From the NCBI GenBank assembly GCA_017464525.1, contig JAFTZM010000043.1, forward strand, positions 1 through 64,000: 64,000 nucleotides of DNA, in the 5' to 3' direction. The notes under the pieces are model-generated. The model searched no databases. It was not told the origin of the DNA and worked only from the letters and a program-made list of their open reading frames with translations. A program made the translations under genes and the position numbers. How positions within the stretch are numbered: position 1 is the stretch's first letter; each line of letters opens with the position of its first letter. Positions 1 to 8,608 of this stretch are shown piece after piece. Source of the DNA: Clostridia bacterium (GTDB lineage: Bacteria > Bacillota > Clostridia > Oscillospirales > QAKW01).

Positions 1-83
1 AATTACTTCGTGATTTACGACTTCCGTGGCTCTGCTGTATTTTCGGCACTAAAATGCCGGCATTGATTTTTAAAAATAGAAAA

Positions 84-114
84 AGTGGCTTGAAACCTGA
101 GGTTTCAAGCCACT
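84..114 (-). terminator. Terminator after guaA
   Basis: A perfect 14-bp stem (84-97 with 101-114) with a three-base loop lies just past the guaA stop codon. On the minus strand it is followed by a T-rich run (72-83), the classical Rho-independent pattern. Confidence 0.9.
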
Positions 115-129
115 CAAAACATTATGCTA

Positions 130-1110
130 TTATTCCCACTCAATAGTGCCGATGGGCTTAGGAGTGAGATCCAGAAGGACACGGTTGATGCCGTCCACCT
201 CATGGGTGATACGGTCGGTGATATGATGGAGAAGCGCATAGGGAATCTCCTCGATGGTTGCAGACATAGCGTCGGTGGTATTGACCGCACGGATGATGGC
301 AGGCCAACCTTCATAGCGCTTACCGTCCTTCACGCCCACGCTCTTCATATCGGGCACGGCAATGAAATACTGCCATACCTTACCGGCCAAGCCATTCTTA
401 TCGAATTCCTCCCGAAGGATCGCATCGGCCTCACGAAGTGCATGGAGGCGATCACGGGTGATCGCGCCCAGACAGCGCACACCCAGCCCGGGGCCGGGGA
501 AGGGCTGGCGGTAGACCATCCCATGGGGCAGACCGAGGGCCTCACCCACAACACGAACCTCATCCTTATAGAGGTACTTCACCGGCTCAACAAGCTCCAT
601 CTTCATATCCTCAGGCAGACCGCCCACGTTATGGTGAGCCTTTACGCCGTCGGACTCCAGAATATCGGGATAGATGGTGCCCTGAGCCAAGAAGGAGATG
701 CCCTCCAGCTTAGAGGCCTCTTCATCAAACACCTTAATAAACTCACCGCCGATGATCTTACGCTTCTTTTCAGGCTCGCTGACACCGGCCAGCAGATCCA
801 GAAAACGATCGGTCGCGTCGATATAAACCAGGTTAGCATCCAGTTCCTTGCCGAACACCTCGATCACCTGCTCGCTCTCGCCTTTACGCATCAAGCCGTG
901 ATTCACATGAACACAAACCAGCTGCTTACCGATGGCTTTGATCAGCAGAGCAGCCACAACGGAAGAATCAACACCGCCGGAAAGAGCCAGCAGAACCTTT
1001 TTATCGCCGACCTGCTCGCGGATCTCTGCGACCTGCTCGGCAATAAAGGTATCGGCCAATTCCTTGGTGGTGATACGGGCCATAGTTTCGGGACGTTTGC
1101 CATATTCCAT
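130..1110 (-). CDS. guaA: GMP synthase, ATP pyrophosphatase subunit only
   Basis: Converts XMP to GMP using ATP and ammonia, the last step of guanine nucleotide synthesis in the cytosol. The 326-residue protein carries the PP-loop SGGVDSS at residues 44-50 and the GMP synthase dimerisation domain ending in PKPIGTIEWE. Usual bacterial GuaA is about 510-525 residues with an N-terminal class I glutamine amidotransferase domain; that domain is absent here, so the enzyme resembles the two-subunit (archaeal-type) arrangement. The ATG at 1110 is chosen because GGAGG stands 8 bases upstream; an internal ATG at codon 10 is possible. It follows the CofE-like gene by 26 bases, probably in one operon. 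Where ammonia comes from is unknown: no glutaminase subunit is in the window. The family assignment is secure; the functional consequence is inference. Confidence 0.93.
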   Translation of the reverse strand: MEYGKRPETMARITTKELADTFIAEQVAEIREQVGDKKVLLALSGGVDSSVVAALLIKAIGKQLVCVHVNHGLMRKGESEQVIEVFGKELDANLVYIDATDRFLDLLAGVSEPEKKRKIIGGEFIKVFDEEASKLEGISFLAQGTIYPDILESDGVKAHHNVGGLPEDMKMELVEPVKYLYKDEVRVVGEALGLPHGMVYRQPFPGPGLGVRCLGAITRDRLHALREADAILREEFDKNGLAGKVWQYFIAVPDMKSVGVKDGKRYEGWPAIIRAVNTTDAMSATIEEIPYALLHHITDRITHEVDGINRVLLDLTPKPIGTIEWE

Positions 1111-1136
1111 TTTATTTTCCTCCGTTTCTTCTTTGA

Positions 1137-2336
1137 TCAGTTGGTATAGTTATCGAAATAGCCCTGCACCAGTACAACAGGGGTACCCTTATCGCCGGAA
1201 CCGCTGGTTAGATCGCAAAGAGACCCGATCAAATCGGTCAGCTGGCGGGGAGTGGTGCCCTGAGAGGCCATATTGCCCACCAGGTTGTCCTGCTTGGCAC
1301 GGATGCTATCGGAGATCGCCTTTTTCAGCGCCTCACCGGAAAGATCCTTATAATCATTATCTGCCAGATATTTCAGTTTCAATTCGTTGGGGGTACCGAT
1401 CAGCCCGTCGGTAAATGCAGGGGAAACAACAGGATCGGCCAACTCCCAGATCTTACCCTTAGGATCCTTGAATGCACCGTCTCCGTAGACCATGACTTCC
1501 ACATGCTTGCCGGTAGCCTTCAGGATACGGTCCTGGATCTCCAGTACCAGATCCTTGCACTCCCGGGGGAACAATTTCACCTTATCCTCGGTGGACTTAT
1601 TGGAACCCAGCAGACCGTACTTTTCATTGCATCCGCTGCCGTTCACAGGAGCATTCATGATATCGTCCAGCCCGCAGACTACCTTAGCACCGGCAGCCAA
1701 CAGAATACGCTTGGTGCGGGCGCGGGTATGAATATCGCAGTTGATGATATGATCGGCATGGTCCAGGATCGCCTTGGCCTGGTTGGCAAAGATGATCTCG
1801 CACTCTGCGCCGCAGGAACGTACCAGATCCCCGTAGTATTCCACATAGTCTACCCCGGTGAACTCATGCTTATTAACGCCGAACAACTCACGGTACTTAG
1901 CCTCGGTCAGAACATCGCTGTAGGGATTGATACCGGCGGCATCGATCTTATCCAGGCTGACCAGCTCATTGCCTACCTCATCGGAAGGATAGCCCAGCAT
2001 CAGCACGATCTTCTTGGCGCCCATGGCAATACCCCGCAGGCAGATGGCAAAACGGTTCCGGGAAAGAATGGGGAAAATAACACCCACAGTCCCGCCGCCC
2101 AGCTTAGCCTTTACATCGGCGGCAATATCCTGCACGCTGGCATAATTGCCCTGCGCTCTTGCAACGATGGACTCGGTCAGCGCGATCACATCCCGATCCC
2201 GCAACTCAAAGCCTTCGGATTCAGCGGCAGCCAGCACACTATCAGTCACGATAGCGGCCAGATCATCGCCCTCCCGGATGATGGGGCAGCGAATGCCCCG
2301 GGATACAGTACCAACTCTGCGTTCTTTTGTTTCCAT
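1137..2336 (-). CDS. CofE-like F420-0:glutamate ligase family protein
   Basis: The 399-residue protein looks like the coenzyme F420-0:L-glutamate ligase (CofE) family found in many Firmicutes. It has the family-type N-terminal segment (GTVSRGIRCPIIREGDDL), a central region with ALTESIVARAQGNY and an extended C-terminal part. CofE in methanogens adds glutamate to F420, but no F420 biosynthesis gene is visible here and Clostridia generally lack F420, so the substrate is unknown; a glutamate or other amino acid ligation is only a guess. It lies immediately upstream of guaA (26-base gap) and appears to be transcribed first, from a promoter covered by a palindrome at 2394-2417. No membrane segment or signal peptide is seen. 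Confidence 0.75.
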   Translation of the reverse strand: METKERRVGTVSRGIRCPIIREGDDLAAIVTDSVLAAAESEGFELRDRDVIALTESIVARAQGNYASVQDIAADVKAKLGGGTVGVIFPILSRNRFAICLRGIAMGAKKIVLMLGYPSDEVGNELVSLDKIDAAGINPYSDVLTEAKYRELFGVNKHEFTGVDYVEYYGDLVRSCGAECEIIFANQAKAILDHADHIINCDIHTRARTKRILLAAGAKVVCGLDDIMNAPVNGSGCNEKYGLLGSNKSTEDKVKLFPRECKDLVLEIQDRILKATGKHVEVMVYGDGAFKDPKGKIWELADPVVSPAFTDGLIGTPNELKLKYLADNDYKDLSGEALKKAISDSIRAKQDNLVGNMASQGTTPRQLTDLIGSLCDLTSGSGDKGTPVVLVQGYFDNYTN

Positions 2337-2392
2337 TGTTTTCAGATCCCTTCTTTAAAAAGCAAAAGTATATTAAAAAATTACCACACTGT

Positions 2393-2421
2393 ATTTTACC
2401 GCATAATATGCGTAAAATCAA
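2393..2421 (-). promoter_or_regulatory. Promoter with operator-like palindrome before the CofE-like gene
   Basis: On the minus strand TTGATT (2416-2421) and TAAAAT (2393-2398) are separated by 17 bases. The same stretch, 2394-2417, is an inverted repeat with arms TTTTAC-GCATA and TATGC-GTAAAA, interrupted by a single extra base. A repressor bound there would cover the whole promoter. The motif is not one I recognise. Confidence 0.5.
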
Positions 2422-2437
2422 TATTTTTTTTAAATTT

Positions 2438-3364
2438 TTATTCAAACAGCGGTGTAGAGAAATACCGCTCGGCGGTGTCCGGCAGCACTGTAACTACCGT
2501 TTTACCCTCCCCGAGCATTTTGGCCAGCTTCAGCGCTGCCGCCACATTCGTGCCGCTGCTGATGCCGCACATAATGCCTTCCTTCGCTGCCAGATCCTTG
2601 GAGACCTGCAAGGCCTCTTCATCCTTGATGATGCAGACACCATCGTAAATATTCTGATTCAGGATCTCCGGGATCACCCCATCGCCGATCCCCATTTGGA
2701 TATGCGTTCCGATGGAGCCGCCGGAAAGGATGGCCGCATTTTCCGGCTCCGCTGCCCAGATGGTCATCTCCGGGTTGGCTGCCTTCAACGTCTCGCCGAT
2801 GCCGGTGATGGTTCCGCCGGTGCCGATCCCGGAGCAAAAGCCGTGGATGGGCTTGTTCACCTGCGCCAAGATCTCGGCACCGGTCTGTTCCCGCTGGATG
2901 GCAGGATTCGCAGGATTTTCAAACTGCTGCGGCACAAAAACCTTGGGATCCTCTTCCTGCATCTTTAATGCAATGGCCAGACATTCCTCAATGCAGGCAC
3001 CGATATTGCCCGCATCATGCACCAAGATCACCTCTGCGCCGTAATGGCGCACCAGCTTGCGCCGCTCCTCGCTGACAGAATCGGGCATGATGATCTTCAC
3101 CTTATAGCCGCGCACCGCACCCACCAGAGCCAGTCCGATCCCCTGGTTGCCGCTGGTAGGCTCCACAATGACCGTATCGGGGCCGATCAGCCCCTTTTCC
3201 TCTGCATCCAGGATCATATTGAAGGCAGTGCGGGTCTTGATGGAGCCACCCACATTGAGCCCTTCAAATTTCGCTAAGATCTCAGCGCTGCCGGGCTCCG
3301 GTATATGCCGCAGGCGAATCACAGGCGTATTGCCCATGGCCTCTAAAATAGAATTACAAATCAT
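2438..3364 (-). CDS. cysK: Cysteine synthase family protein (O-acetylserine sulfhydrylase-like)
   Basis: A PLP-dependent beta-replacement enzyme that would make cysteine from O-acetylserine and sulfide in the cytosol. The 308-residue length fits CysK. The PLP lysine is K43 in GGSIKTR, followed by the substrate loop PTSGNQGIG and the phosphate-binding GIGTGGTITG. The motifs SIKTR and TSGNQ differ slightly from the textbook SVKDR and TSGNT, which are common in a clostridial branch of the family, so a related activity such as cystathionine beta-synthase-like or diaminopropionate-type chemistry is not excluded. It is monocistronic by spacing, with its own promoter at 3399-3427 and AAAGG before the ATG. 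No serine acetyltransferase gene is adjacent. Confidence 0.85.
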   Translation of the reverse strand: MICNSILEAMGNTPVIRLRHIPEPGSAEILAKFEGLNVGGSIKTRTAFNMILDAEEKGLIGPDTVIVEPTSGNQGIGLALVGAVRGYKVKIIMPDSVSEERRKLVRHYGAEVILVHDAGNIGACIEECLAIALKMQEEDPKVFVPQQFENPANPAIQREQTGAEILAQVNKPIHGFCSGIGTGGTITGIGETLKAANPEMTIWAAEPENAAILSGGSIGTHIQMGIGDGVIPEILNQNIYDGVCIIKDEEALQVSKDLAAKEGIMCGISSGTNVAAALKLAKMLGEGKTVVTVLPDTAERYFSTPLFE

Positions 3365-3398
3365 AGGTTACTACCTTTCTGAAAAAACATTTTAGTTA

Positions 3399-3427
3399 AT
3401 TATATAAAAAAAGAGTCCGTTTGGCAA
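3399..3427 (-). promoter_or_regulatory. Promoter of cysK
   Basis: TTGCCA (3422-3427) and TATAAT (3399-3404) on the minus strand are 17 bases apart. Just upstream, 3431-3447 is an inverted repeat with arms AAAACC and GGTTTT that might be a regulator site; its identity is unknown. Confidence 0.6.
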
Positions 3428-3511
3428 TAGAAAACCCTTAAGGTTTTTGATATTTTTTCCAGATCCACCGGGTGAGTTTTTCCGAAGCAGGCAATGCTTG
3501 ACGTATAAAGC

Positions 3512-3541
3512 AAAAAGCAGAGTTTAAAAACTCTGCTTTTT
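3512..3541 (-). terminator. Terminator after the DegV gene
   Basis: A perfect 14-bp stem (3512-3525 with 3528-3541) ends three bases before the DegV stop codon on the minus strand. The arm ends in five T, giving an intrinsic terminator. Confidence 0.85.
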
Positions 3542-3543
3542 GG

Positions 3544-4431
3544 TTAGTCTACTCTTTCGTCGCCCCAGAAGAAGAGGGCAACGGTGCCGGGGCCGGTATG
3601 GCTGCCAATGGTGGTGCCGATGGAATAGATCTCCACCTTCCCCTTCAGATTGGGGAACTTCTCCTCCACCAGATCTGCCACCGCACGGGCGTCCTCGTAG
3701 CAGGCGGAATTGCAGATGTAGCAACGGCCGTTATAATCGGTACGGTTATCGGCATAGGCTACCATCTGATCCACGATGGCCTTGGTAACAGCAGCCTTGC
3801 CCCGGATCTTCTTACGGGGAACCAGCTTACCCTCATGGCTCACATTCAGCAGAGGGCAGATATTCAGCACCGTGCCGAACCAGCCGGAGACCTTAGAAAC
3901 ACGGCCGCCCTTCACAAAGAAGGTGAGGTCAGTGGTAAAGAACCAATGGTGCAGCTTTTTCTTATTGGCCTCTGCCCATTGATAAACGGTGTCGATATCG
4001 GCGCCGGCATCTCTCTGGTCTGCCAGTTCCTCCATGAACATCCCGAAGCCGGAGGCAGCTGCCAGAGAATCCACGATATAAAGCTTACGGTCAGGGAATT
4101 CCGCCCGCAGATTTTCCCCCGCAATACGGGCGGAATTGGCAGAACCGGAAATTCCGGAGGAAAGGCAAAGATGTAATACATCCTTACCGGCCTCTAAAAA
4201 TTTACGGAAATAATTCTCATATTCATCCACATTGACCTGAGAGGTACGGGTCTCGGCACCGTCTACCATCTTCTGATAAAACTGATCAAAAGGAATAGTC
4301 TGGCCCAGATCATCGGGATACTGCACCCCATCCAACTCATAATGGAAACAAATATATTCGATCTTCCGCTCTGCAAAACGCTCTGCAGTAAGATCAGCAG
4401 TGGAGCAACAGCTCAAAATATAATCCTGCAT
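3544..4431 (-). CDS. DegV family fatty acid-binding protein
   Basis: DegV (FakB-like) proteins bind a fatty acid and in some Firmicutes present it to the FakA kinase for phosphorylation and entry into phospholipids. The 295-residue length and family motifs are present: the N-terminal SCCSTADL, the TSQVN motif after the first domain, LSSGISGSANSA and the C-terminal SIGTTIGSHTGPGTVALFF. No FakA/DAK2 gene is adjacent, so the pathway role is inferred from the family only. The start at 4431 has GGAGG six bases upstream and its own promoter at 4464-4492. Confidence 0.9.
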   Translation of the reverse strand: MQDYILSCCSTADLTAERFAERKIEYICFHYELDGVQYPDDLGQTIPFDQFYQKMVDGAETRTSQVNVDEYENYFRKFLEAGKDVLHLCLSSGISGSANSARIAGENLRAEFPDRKLYIVDSLAAASGFGMFMEELADQRDAGADIDTVYQWAEANKKKLHHWFFTTDLTFFVKGGRVSKVSGWFGTVLNICPLLNVSHEGKLVPRKKIRGKAAVTKAIVDQMVAYADNRTDYNGRCYICNSACYEDARAVADLVEEKFPNLKGKVEIYSIGTTIGSHTGPGTVALFFWGDERVD

Positions 4432-4463
4432 AAGTACCTCCGAAATAACATATATTACTAATT

Positions 4464-4492
4464 ATTATATCGGTAAACAAATGCAGTTTCAA
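4464..4492 (-). promoter_or_regulatory. Promoter of the DegV gene
   Basis: TTGAAA (4487-4492) and TATAAT (4464-4469) on the minus strand with an ideal 17-base spacer. Confidence 0.7.
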
Positions 4493-4525
4493 TCAAACCG
4501 GAGTTGATTTAATCTAAATTTAATG

Positions 4526-4861
4526 TTACAACCCCAAACTCACCTGCAGCCCTTTATCCACCTGCTCCATGGTTGCATTGCTGATATGGCCCATTTTTTC
4601 CTTCAGGCGGGCTTTATCCAATGTACGCACCTGCTCTAAAAGGATCATGGACTTCCGCTGCAATCCGCAGGCCTCTTCAATATTGATATGGGTCGGTAGC
4701 CGCCCTTTATCCACCTTGCTGGTGATGGCTGCTGCGATCACCGTAGGACTATAGCGGTTGCCCACATCGTTCTGCACGATCAGCACCGGCCGCAGGCCGC
4801 CCTGCTCGCTGCCTACCACCGGGGATAGATCTGCATAATATATATCACCACGTTTGATCAT
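4526..4861 (-). CDS. mazF: MazF/PemK-type mRNA interferase (EndoA-like)
   Basis: Sequence-specific endoribonuclease toxin of the MazF family. The 111-residue protein begins [14 protein letters not shown] and contains [18 protein letters not shown], closely matching the EndoA/NdoA pattern of Bacillus. The ATG at 4861 is preferred over a TTG six codons earlier because AAAGGAAG lies at the right distance upstream of the ATG. The usual upstream partner, a MazE-type antitoxin of about 90 codons, is missing: only about 100 bases separate this gene from the terminator of the preceding gene, and there is no room downstream either. Whether the antitoxin is encoded elsewhere cannot be told. Confidence 0.92.
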   Translation of the reverse strand: MIKRGDIYYADLSPVVGSEQGGLRPVLIVQNDVGNRYSPTVIAAAITSKVDKGRLPTHINIEEACGLQRKSMILLEQVRTLDKARLKEKMGHISNATMEQVDKGLQVSLGL

Positions 4862-4956
4862 TCCTGTTCTTCCTTTCAACTTGGTAATAATATTATTAAC
4901 AGTTCAACTTCTTCTAATTCAGTTTACGAAGAAAAAATCTTTCGGTGCAGAATGAG

Positions 4957-4983
4957 AAAAAAGCTCCCAAAAGGAGCTTTTTT
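4957..4983 (-). terminator. Terminator after the RluA-type gene
   Basis: Stem AAAAAAGCTCC (4957-4967) pairs with GGAGCTTTTTT (4973-4983); on the minus strand it ends in six T directly after the pseudouridine synthase stop codon. Confidence 0.88.
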
Positions 4984-4985
4984 AC

Positions 4986-5930
4986 TCATAAAAAATCTTC
5001 GAAATAGACCTTTTTCACCCTGAAAAGCTTGCCGTTTAAATAGGAAAGGAAATGCTCCTCCGGCAATTTGAATTCCAAAGAGCAGGCATAGAGCGCCTGG
5101 TGCTTAAAGGGCAGGCCCTTATTCTCAGCGGCGGTGCCGTATTTCAGATCCCCTGCCACCGGGTGCCCCACATGGGCCAGGTGGGCACGGATCTGGTGGG
5201 TTCGGCCGGTGACCAATTCAATCTCCAGGAGGGATAAGCCTTTGGCCTCCCGGAGCACCCGATAGCGGGTGATGATCTCCTTAAAGCCCTCCCGGGGCTG
5301 ATCCACTACCCTGACCAGGTTTTCCTTTGCGTCTTTTTTCAGATAGGCCTTTAATGTGGCCTGTTTTTTCGAAAAGGTCCCCAGCGCCAGGGTGAGATAG
5401 CGCTTTTCCACCTGCCGGTACTTCACAATCTCGTAAAGTGCCCGGCCGGCAGCGGCATTTTTTGCCACAATAACAATCCCGCCGGTATTCTGATCCAGCC
5501 GATTGCAGAGGGCCGGGGTAAAGGAATGCTCTGTTTCGGGATCGTACTCCCCTTTCTGATAAAGGTAGAGCAGCACATGGTTGATGAGGGTATCCCTGCT
5601 GCCGTGGGTGTCGGCATGGACCGGCACCCCGGGCTTTTTATCCACCAGCAGGAGGTTTTCATCCTCATAGACAACAGAGATCTTCGGCTGATAGCCGATG
5701 GTGCGGAAGTCGGCACTTTTTTCGGTGAAGAACTCATCGTTGATATAGAGCTCCACCACATCCCCCACCTGCAGGCGGGTATTGCCCTCGGCACGCTTAC
5801 CGTTGACCTTAATGGCTTTTTTGCGCAGATATTTATACATCAGGGAGGTACTCAAATTTCCCGCCACCTTCAGCACAAATTTATCCAGCCGCTGATCGGC
5901 ATCATTTTTTGTTACAGTAAAGCTTTTCAT
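4986..5930 (-). CDS. RluA family 23S rRNA pseudouridine synthase
   Basis: Isomerises uridine to pseudouridine, probably in 23S rRNA. An S4 RNA-binding domain (about residues 12-65, DQRLDKFVLK) is followed by the catalytic domain with the RLDxxTxG motif, where D146 is the nucleophilic aspartate. The 314-residue length fits RluC/RluD. The usual HRLD is CNRLD here. The start overlaps the stop of the transglutaminase gene by four bases (ATGA), so translation is likely coupled. The exact rRNA site cannot be assigned from sequence alone. Confidence 0.92.
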   Translation of the reverse strand: MKSFTVTKNDADQRLDKFVLKVAGNLSTSLMYKYLRKKAIKVNGKRAEGNTRLQVGDVVELYINDEFFTEKSADFRTIGYQPKISVVYEDENLLLVDKKPGVPVHADTHGSRDTLINHVLLYLYQKGEYDPETEHSFTPALCNRLDQNTGGIVIVAKNAAAGRALYEIVKYRQVEKRYLTLALGTFSKKQATLKAYLKKDAKENLVRVVDQPREGFKEIITRYRVLREAKGLSLLEIELVTGRTHQIRAHLAHVGHPVAGDLKYGTAAENKGLPFKHQALYACSLEFKLPEEHFLSYLNGKLFRVKKVYFEDFL

Positions 5931-8608
5931 GAGAAATCCCAGATCATGGCTTTATGCCGGGGCTTCACCTTCAGGGTGAGCTTATACCAGAAGGCCTTGA
6001 GAGGATTGGCCCGGCGGAAGACCACCTTATCCAGCGCAAAGACATAATCCGCCACAGCCTCCCGCTCCTCCTCGGTGAGGGGCAGCTGGGAATAAAGGGC
6101 CTTTTGCAGGATAGGCACGATAGGTTCTAATTTTTCCGGTGCGATCTTCAGGTTATCGGAGCGGCGGGCAAAATCCTCCAGAAGCTCCCCTTCAAAGAAC
6201 TTAAAGCCCTGCAGCTGCATCAATCGCAGGATCAGGTAATAGCCCCTGCGGACACCCTCTGCCGGAGAGCCGCGCAGCACGCCCCGCACGCTGCTCCGGT
6301 GGCCGAATTCGCCCAAGAACAGAACAGCAAAGAAGATCAGGATCACCAAGATCACCTGCAGGATCATCTTGGCCACGCCGGACATGGAATTCAGTTTCAG
6401 CGCGCTGACGATAGCGTTGGTGAGGGGATCCTCTTTTTCCTCCTCTTCCTCGGTGGGATCGGGCAGGACCTGATTGTTATACTTGATAAAGCCGGGGATC
6501 TCTTCGTAGACGATCTCGATCACAGGCTCCTCGATCTCCTCGCCCCGATCCAACGCTTCCAGCAGATAATAGTTCCGCTCGCCGCCGAAATCGGGGGTAG
6601 GCTCAAAGCCGATCCAGCCCATACCGTCGAAATAGACCTCCACCCAAGCGTGGTAGTTACTGTCTACCAGCTCGGTGGCAAAGCTATCGGTATCAATCAT
6701 AAAGGGGGTGGCATAATAACCAGTGGCCACACGGGCGGGCATCCCCAGCGACCGCAGCATGGAGACCATGGAGGAAGCAAAGAGGGTGCAGTAACCTTCC
6801 TTCTTTTCGTTCTGGAACAGGAAGTAGGTAATATAATCATAGGCGTTGGCAGCGGTGCCGTCCTCCCGGCTCAGCCGCTGGCGAGTCAGGGAATAGGTAT
6901 AATTTTCCCGGAAGTACCGCTCGATGGCCTGCACCTTTTCAAGCTTATTCTTATACTGATCGGTCAGCTCATGCGCCAGCCCGGAGACCGTTGCGGCGAC
7001 CTCCTCCGGCAGATCCAGATACTGCCGGTAAACAAAGCTGCTATAGGCCATCTCACGGCTCATATAAGGATCATTTTCCCCATGCTGGCCCCGCATATTG
7101 AGGTATTCCTTCTGGGTATTATTGAAGGCGGTCAGATACACATTGCTGGTCATCACCGGAGAGACCACCTGGAACATATAGGAACGGTCCCGGGGAGTAT
7201 CGTCGTGAAGCAGGAGGGTATCCACCTCCCAATCGTACTCGGTGTAGTCTGCCACCGGCTCCTTGGTCACAGTGCCTTCGGGCAGGCCGAGAATGTTACT
7301 GACCTTATACTTGGGGTATACCGTTACATGATCGTTGATATAGCCCTGCTCCTCGCTGTCCACCGCATCCAGGCCGGCGGCCAAGGGGTCACCGTCGGGG
7401 GCAGTCAGGCGGAGATAGTTATAGTACTGGTTGTACTCCACAAAATCAAAATCCACATTGGTTTCCAGATCAGTGATAAATTCCTCATCGCCAAGAGTCC
7501 AACCATCCTCTGTCAGATCCACAGCCGTGCGATAGCGCAGGTAGACCGGCTGATCGGTGGTGCTTCTTACGGTAGCCACCTTCAGCCGCCGCCAGGAGGG
7601 CACCTGCAGACCGATCAGTTCATTTTCCGCCATATAACCGCCCACATTCAGGTTCTTTTCATAGGTGGACTGAAAAACGGTATTCATGATACTCTCCCCC
7701 AGAGCATCCAGAGAGGCCCGCACCTGATCCATCTGCAGAATGGGGCGGGAATAGATAAAGGCAGCGGTACCCACAGTGACCGCCAGCATCACCCCGGTAA
7801 TGATCACGCCGAAGCTGCCGTGGTTGGCCGCAAATTCGAACCGCTCGCCGGTGGTGAGGGGGGACGTGCGCTTTTTGCGCTTGGTCTCCTTTTTCTTTCG
7901 GATATTGGTGCCTTTTTTTACCTTAATGTTTCGCCGCCGCCCCATATGCTGCACCACACTCTGGCCGTAGCAGCCGATCAGGGCAGAAAGAAAGACGCTG
8001 AAGGCGATATAGTGGGGCACGATGCCATAGAAAAAGAAGGGAACCAGCCCCACCAGGGGCACGATAAAGGAAATAATAATGGGGATCCGCCGGAACAGTG
8101 CCAGCGCAAAAAAGAGCGCGGCGATGAGAGAAAGCAGGATCACAGCGGTGTAGAAATTCCGCTGGAGGGTCACAGGATTTTCCAGATAATTGGAAATATC
8201 CATGGTCATATAACCCAAATAATTGGAATAATTCTCCTGAGAGCCCAGCAGATAAATGGTATAGTTATAGCAGACCACCAGGGAATTCCACAGGCCGGCA
8301 TACATGGGGAAGGTCACCTTATAGAAAAGGAGAGAGATCCCCGCAATGCCGCCCAACACCCCGAAGAATACCCGTTTGAACCACACCAGCAGGATCATCA
8401 GCCCGAAGCAGAGGGCAGTGATGGCCACCAGCGCCGGGGCGGGGATATTCATATCCAGAGCGGTGGTATTGCAAAAAATGTAGCCCAGCAGGCCGGTATA
8501 CAGCAGCAGGATCTCCAGAAGGATCCCCACATTGGCATTTTTTTGATCCACAGTCACCTGAGGGTTGACCAGGATCGGTTTCAGACGCTTTGTAGTTGTA
8601 TTATTCAT
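5927..8608 (-). CDS. Transglutaminase-like membrane protein (TgpA/YebA type)
   Basis: An 893-residue membrane protein with several hydrophobic segments in roughly residues 30-220, a basic cytoplasmic stretch (KKETKRKKR), one more segment, a large extracellular region and a C-terminal membrane segment near residue 760. The extracellular region holds a transglutaminase/protease fold: the cysteine in EGYCTLFASS (about 607), the histidine in NYHAWVEV (about 652) and the aspartate in EPTPDFG (about 670) form the expected triad. It is the third gene of an operon with MoxR and DUF58 proteins, overlapping DUF58 by 8 bases. The same trio is known in Bacillus (yeaC-yeaD-yebA) and proteobacterial tgpA loci. 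Substrate unknown; a role in the cell envelope is inference. Confidence 0.88.
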   Translation of the reverse strand: MNNTTTKRLKPILVNPQVTVDQKNANVGILLEILLLYTGLLGYIFCNTTALDMNIPAPALVAITALCFGLMILLVWFKRVFFGVLGGIAGISLLFYKVTFPMYAGLWNSLVVCYNYTIYLLGSQENYSNYLGYMTMDISNYLENPVTLQRNFYTAVILLSLIAALFFALALFRRIPIIISFIVPLVGLVPFFFYGIVPHYIAFSVFLSALIGCYGQSVVQHMGRRRNIKVKKGTNIRKKKETKRKKRTSPLTTGERFEFAANHGSFGVIITGVMLAVTVGTAAFIYSRPILQMDQVRASLDALGESIMNTVFQSTYEKNLNVGGYMAENELIGLQVPSWRRLKVATVRSTTDQPVYLRYRTAVDLTEDGWTLGDEEFITDLETNVDFDFVEYNQYYNYLRLTAPDGDPLAAGLDAVDSEEQGYINDHVTVYPKYKVSNILGLPEGTVTKEPVADYTEYDWEVDTLLLHDDTPRDRSYMFQVVSPVMTSNVYLTAFNNTQKEYLNMRGQHGENDPYMSREMAYSSFVYRQYLDLPEEVAATVSGLAHELTDQYKNKLEKVQAIERYFRENYTYSLTRQRLSREDGTAANAYDYITYFLFQNEKKEGYCTLFASSMVSMLRSLGMPARVATGYYATPFMIDTDSFATELVDSNYHAWVEVYFDGMGWIGFEPTPDFGGERNYYLLEALDRGEEIEEPVIEIVYEEIPGFIKYNNQVLPDPTEEEEEKEDPLTNAIVSALKLNSMSGVAKMILQVILVILIFFAVLFLGEFGHRSSVRGVLRGSPAEGVRRGYYLILRLMQLQGFKFFEGELLEDFARRSDNLKIAPEKLEPIVPILQKALYSQLPLTEEEREAVADYVFALDKVVFRRANPLKAFWYKLTLKVKPRHKAMIWDFS

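Noticed and set aside
3365-3511. A T-box or riboswitch before cysK
   Set aside because: The leader downstream of the promoter is only about 35 bases and the upstream sequence lacks T-box or SAM/cysteine riboswitch motifs.
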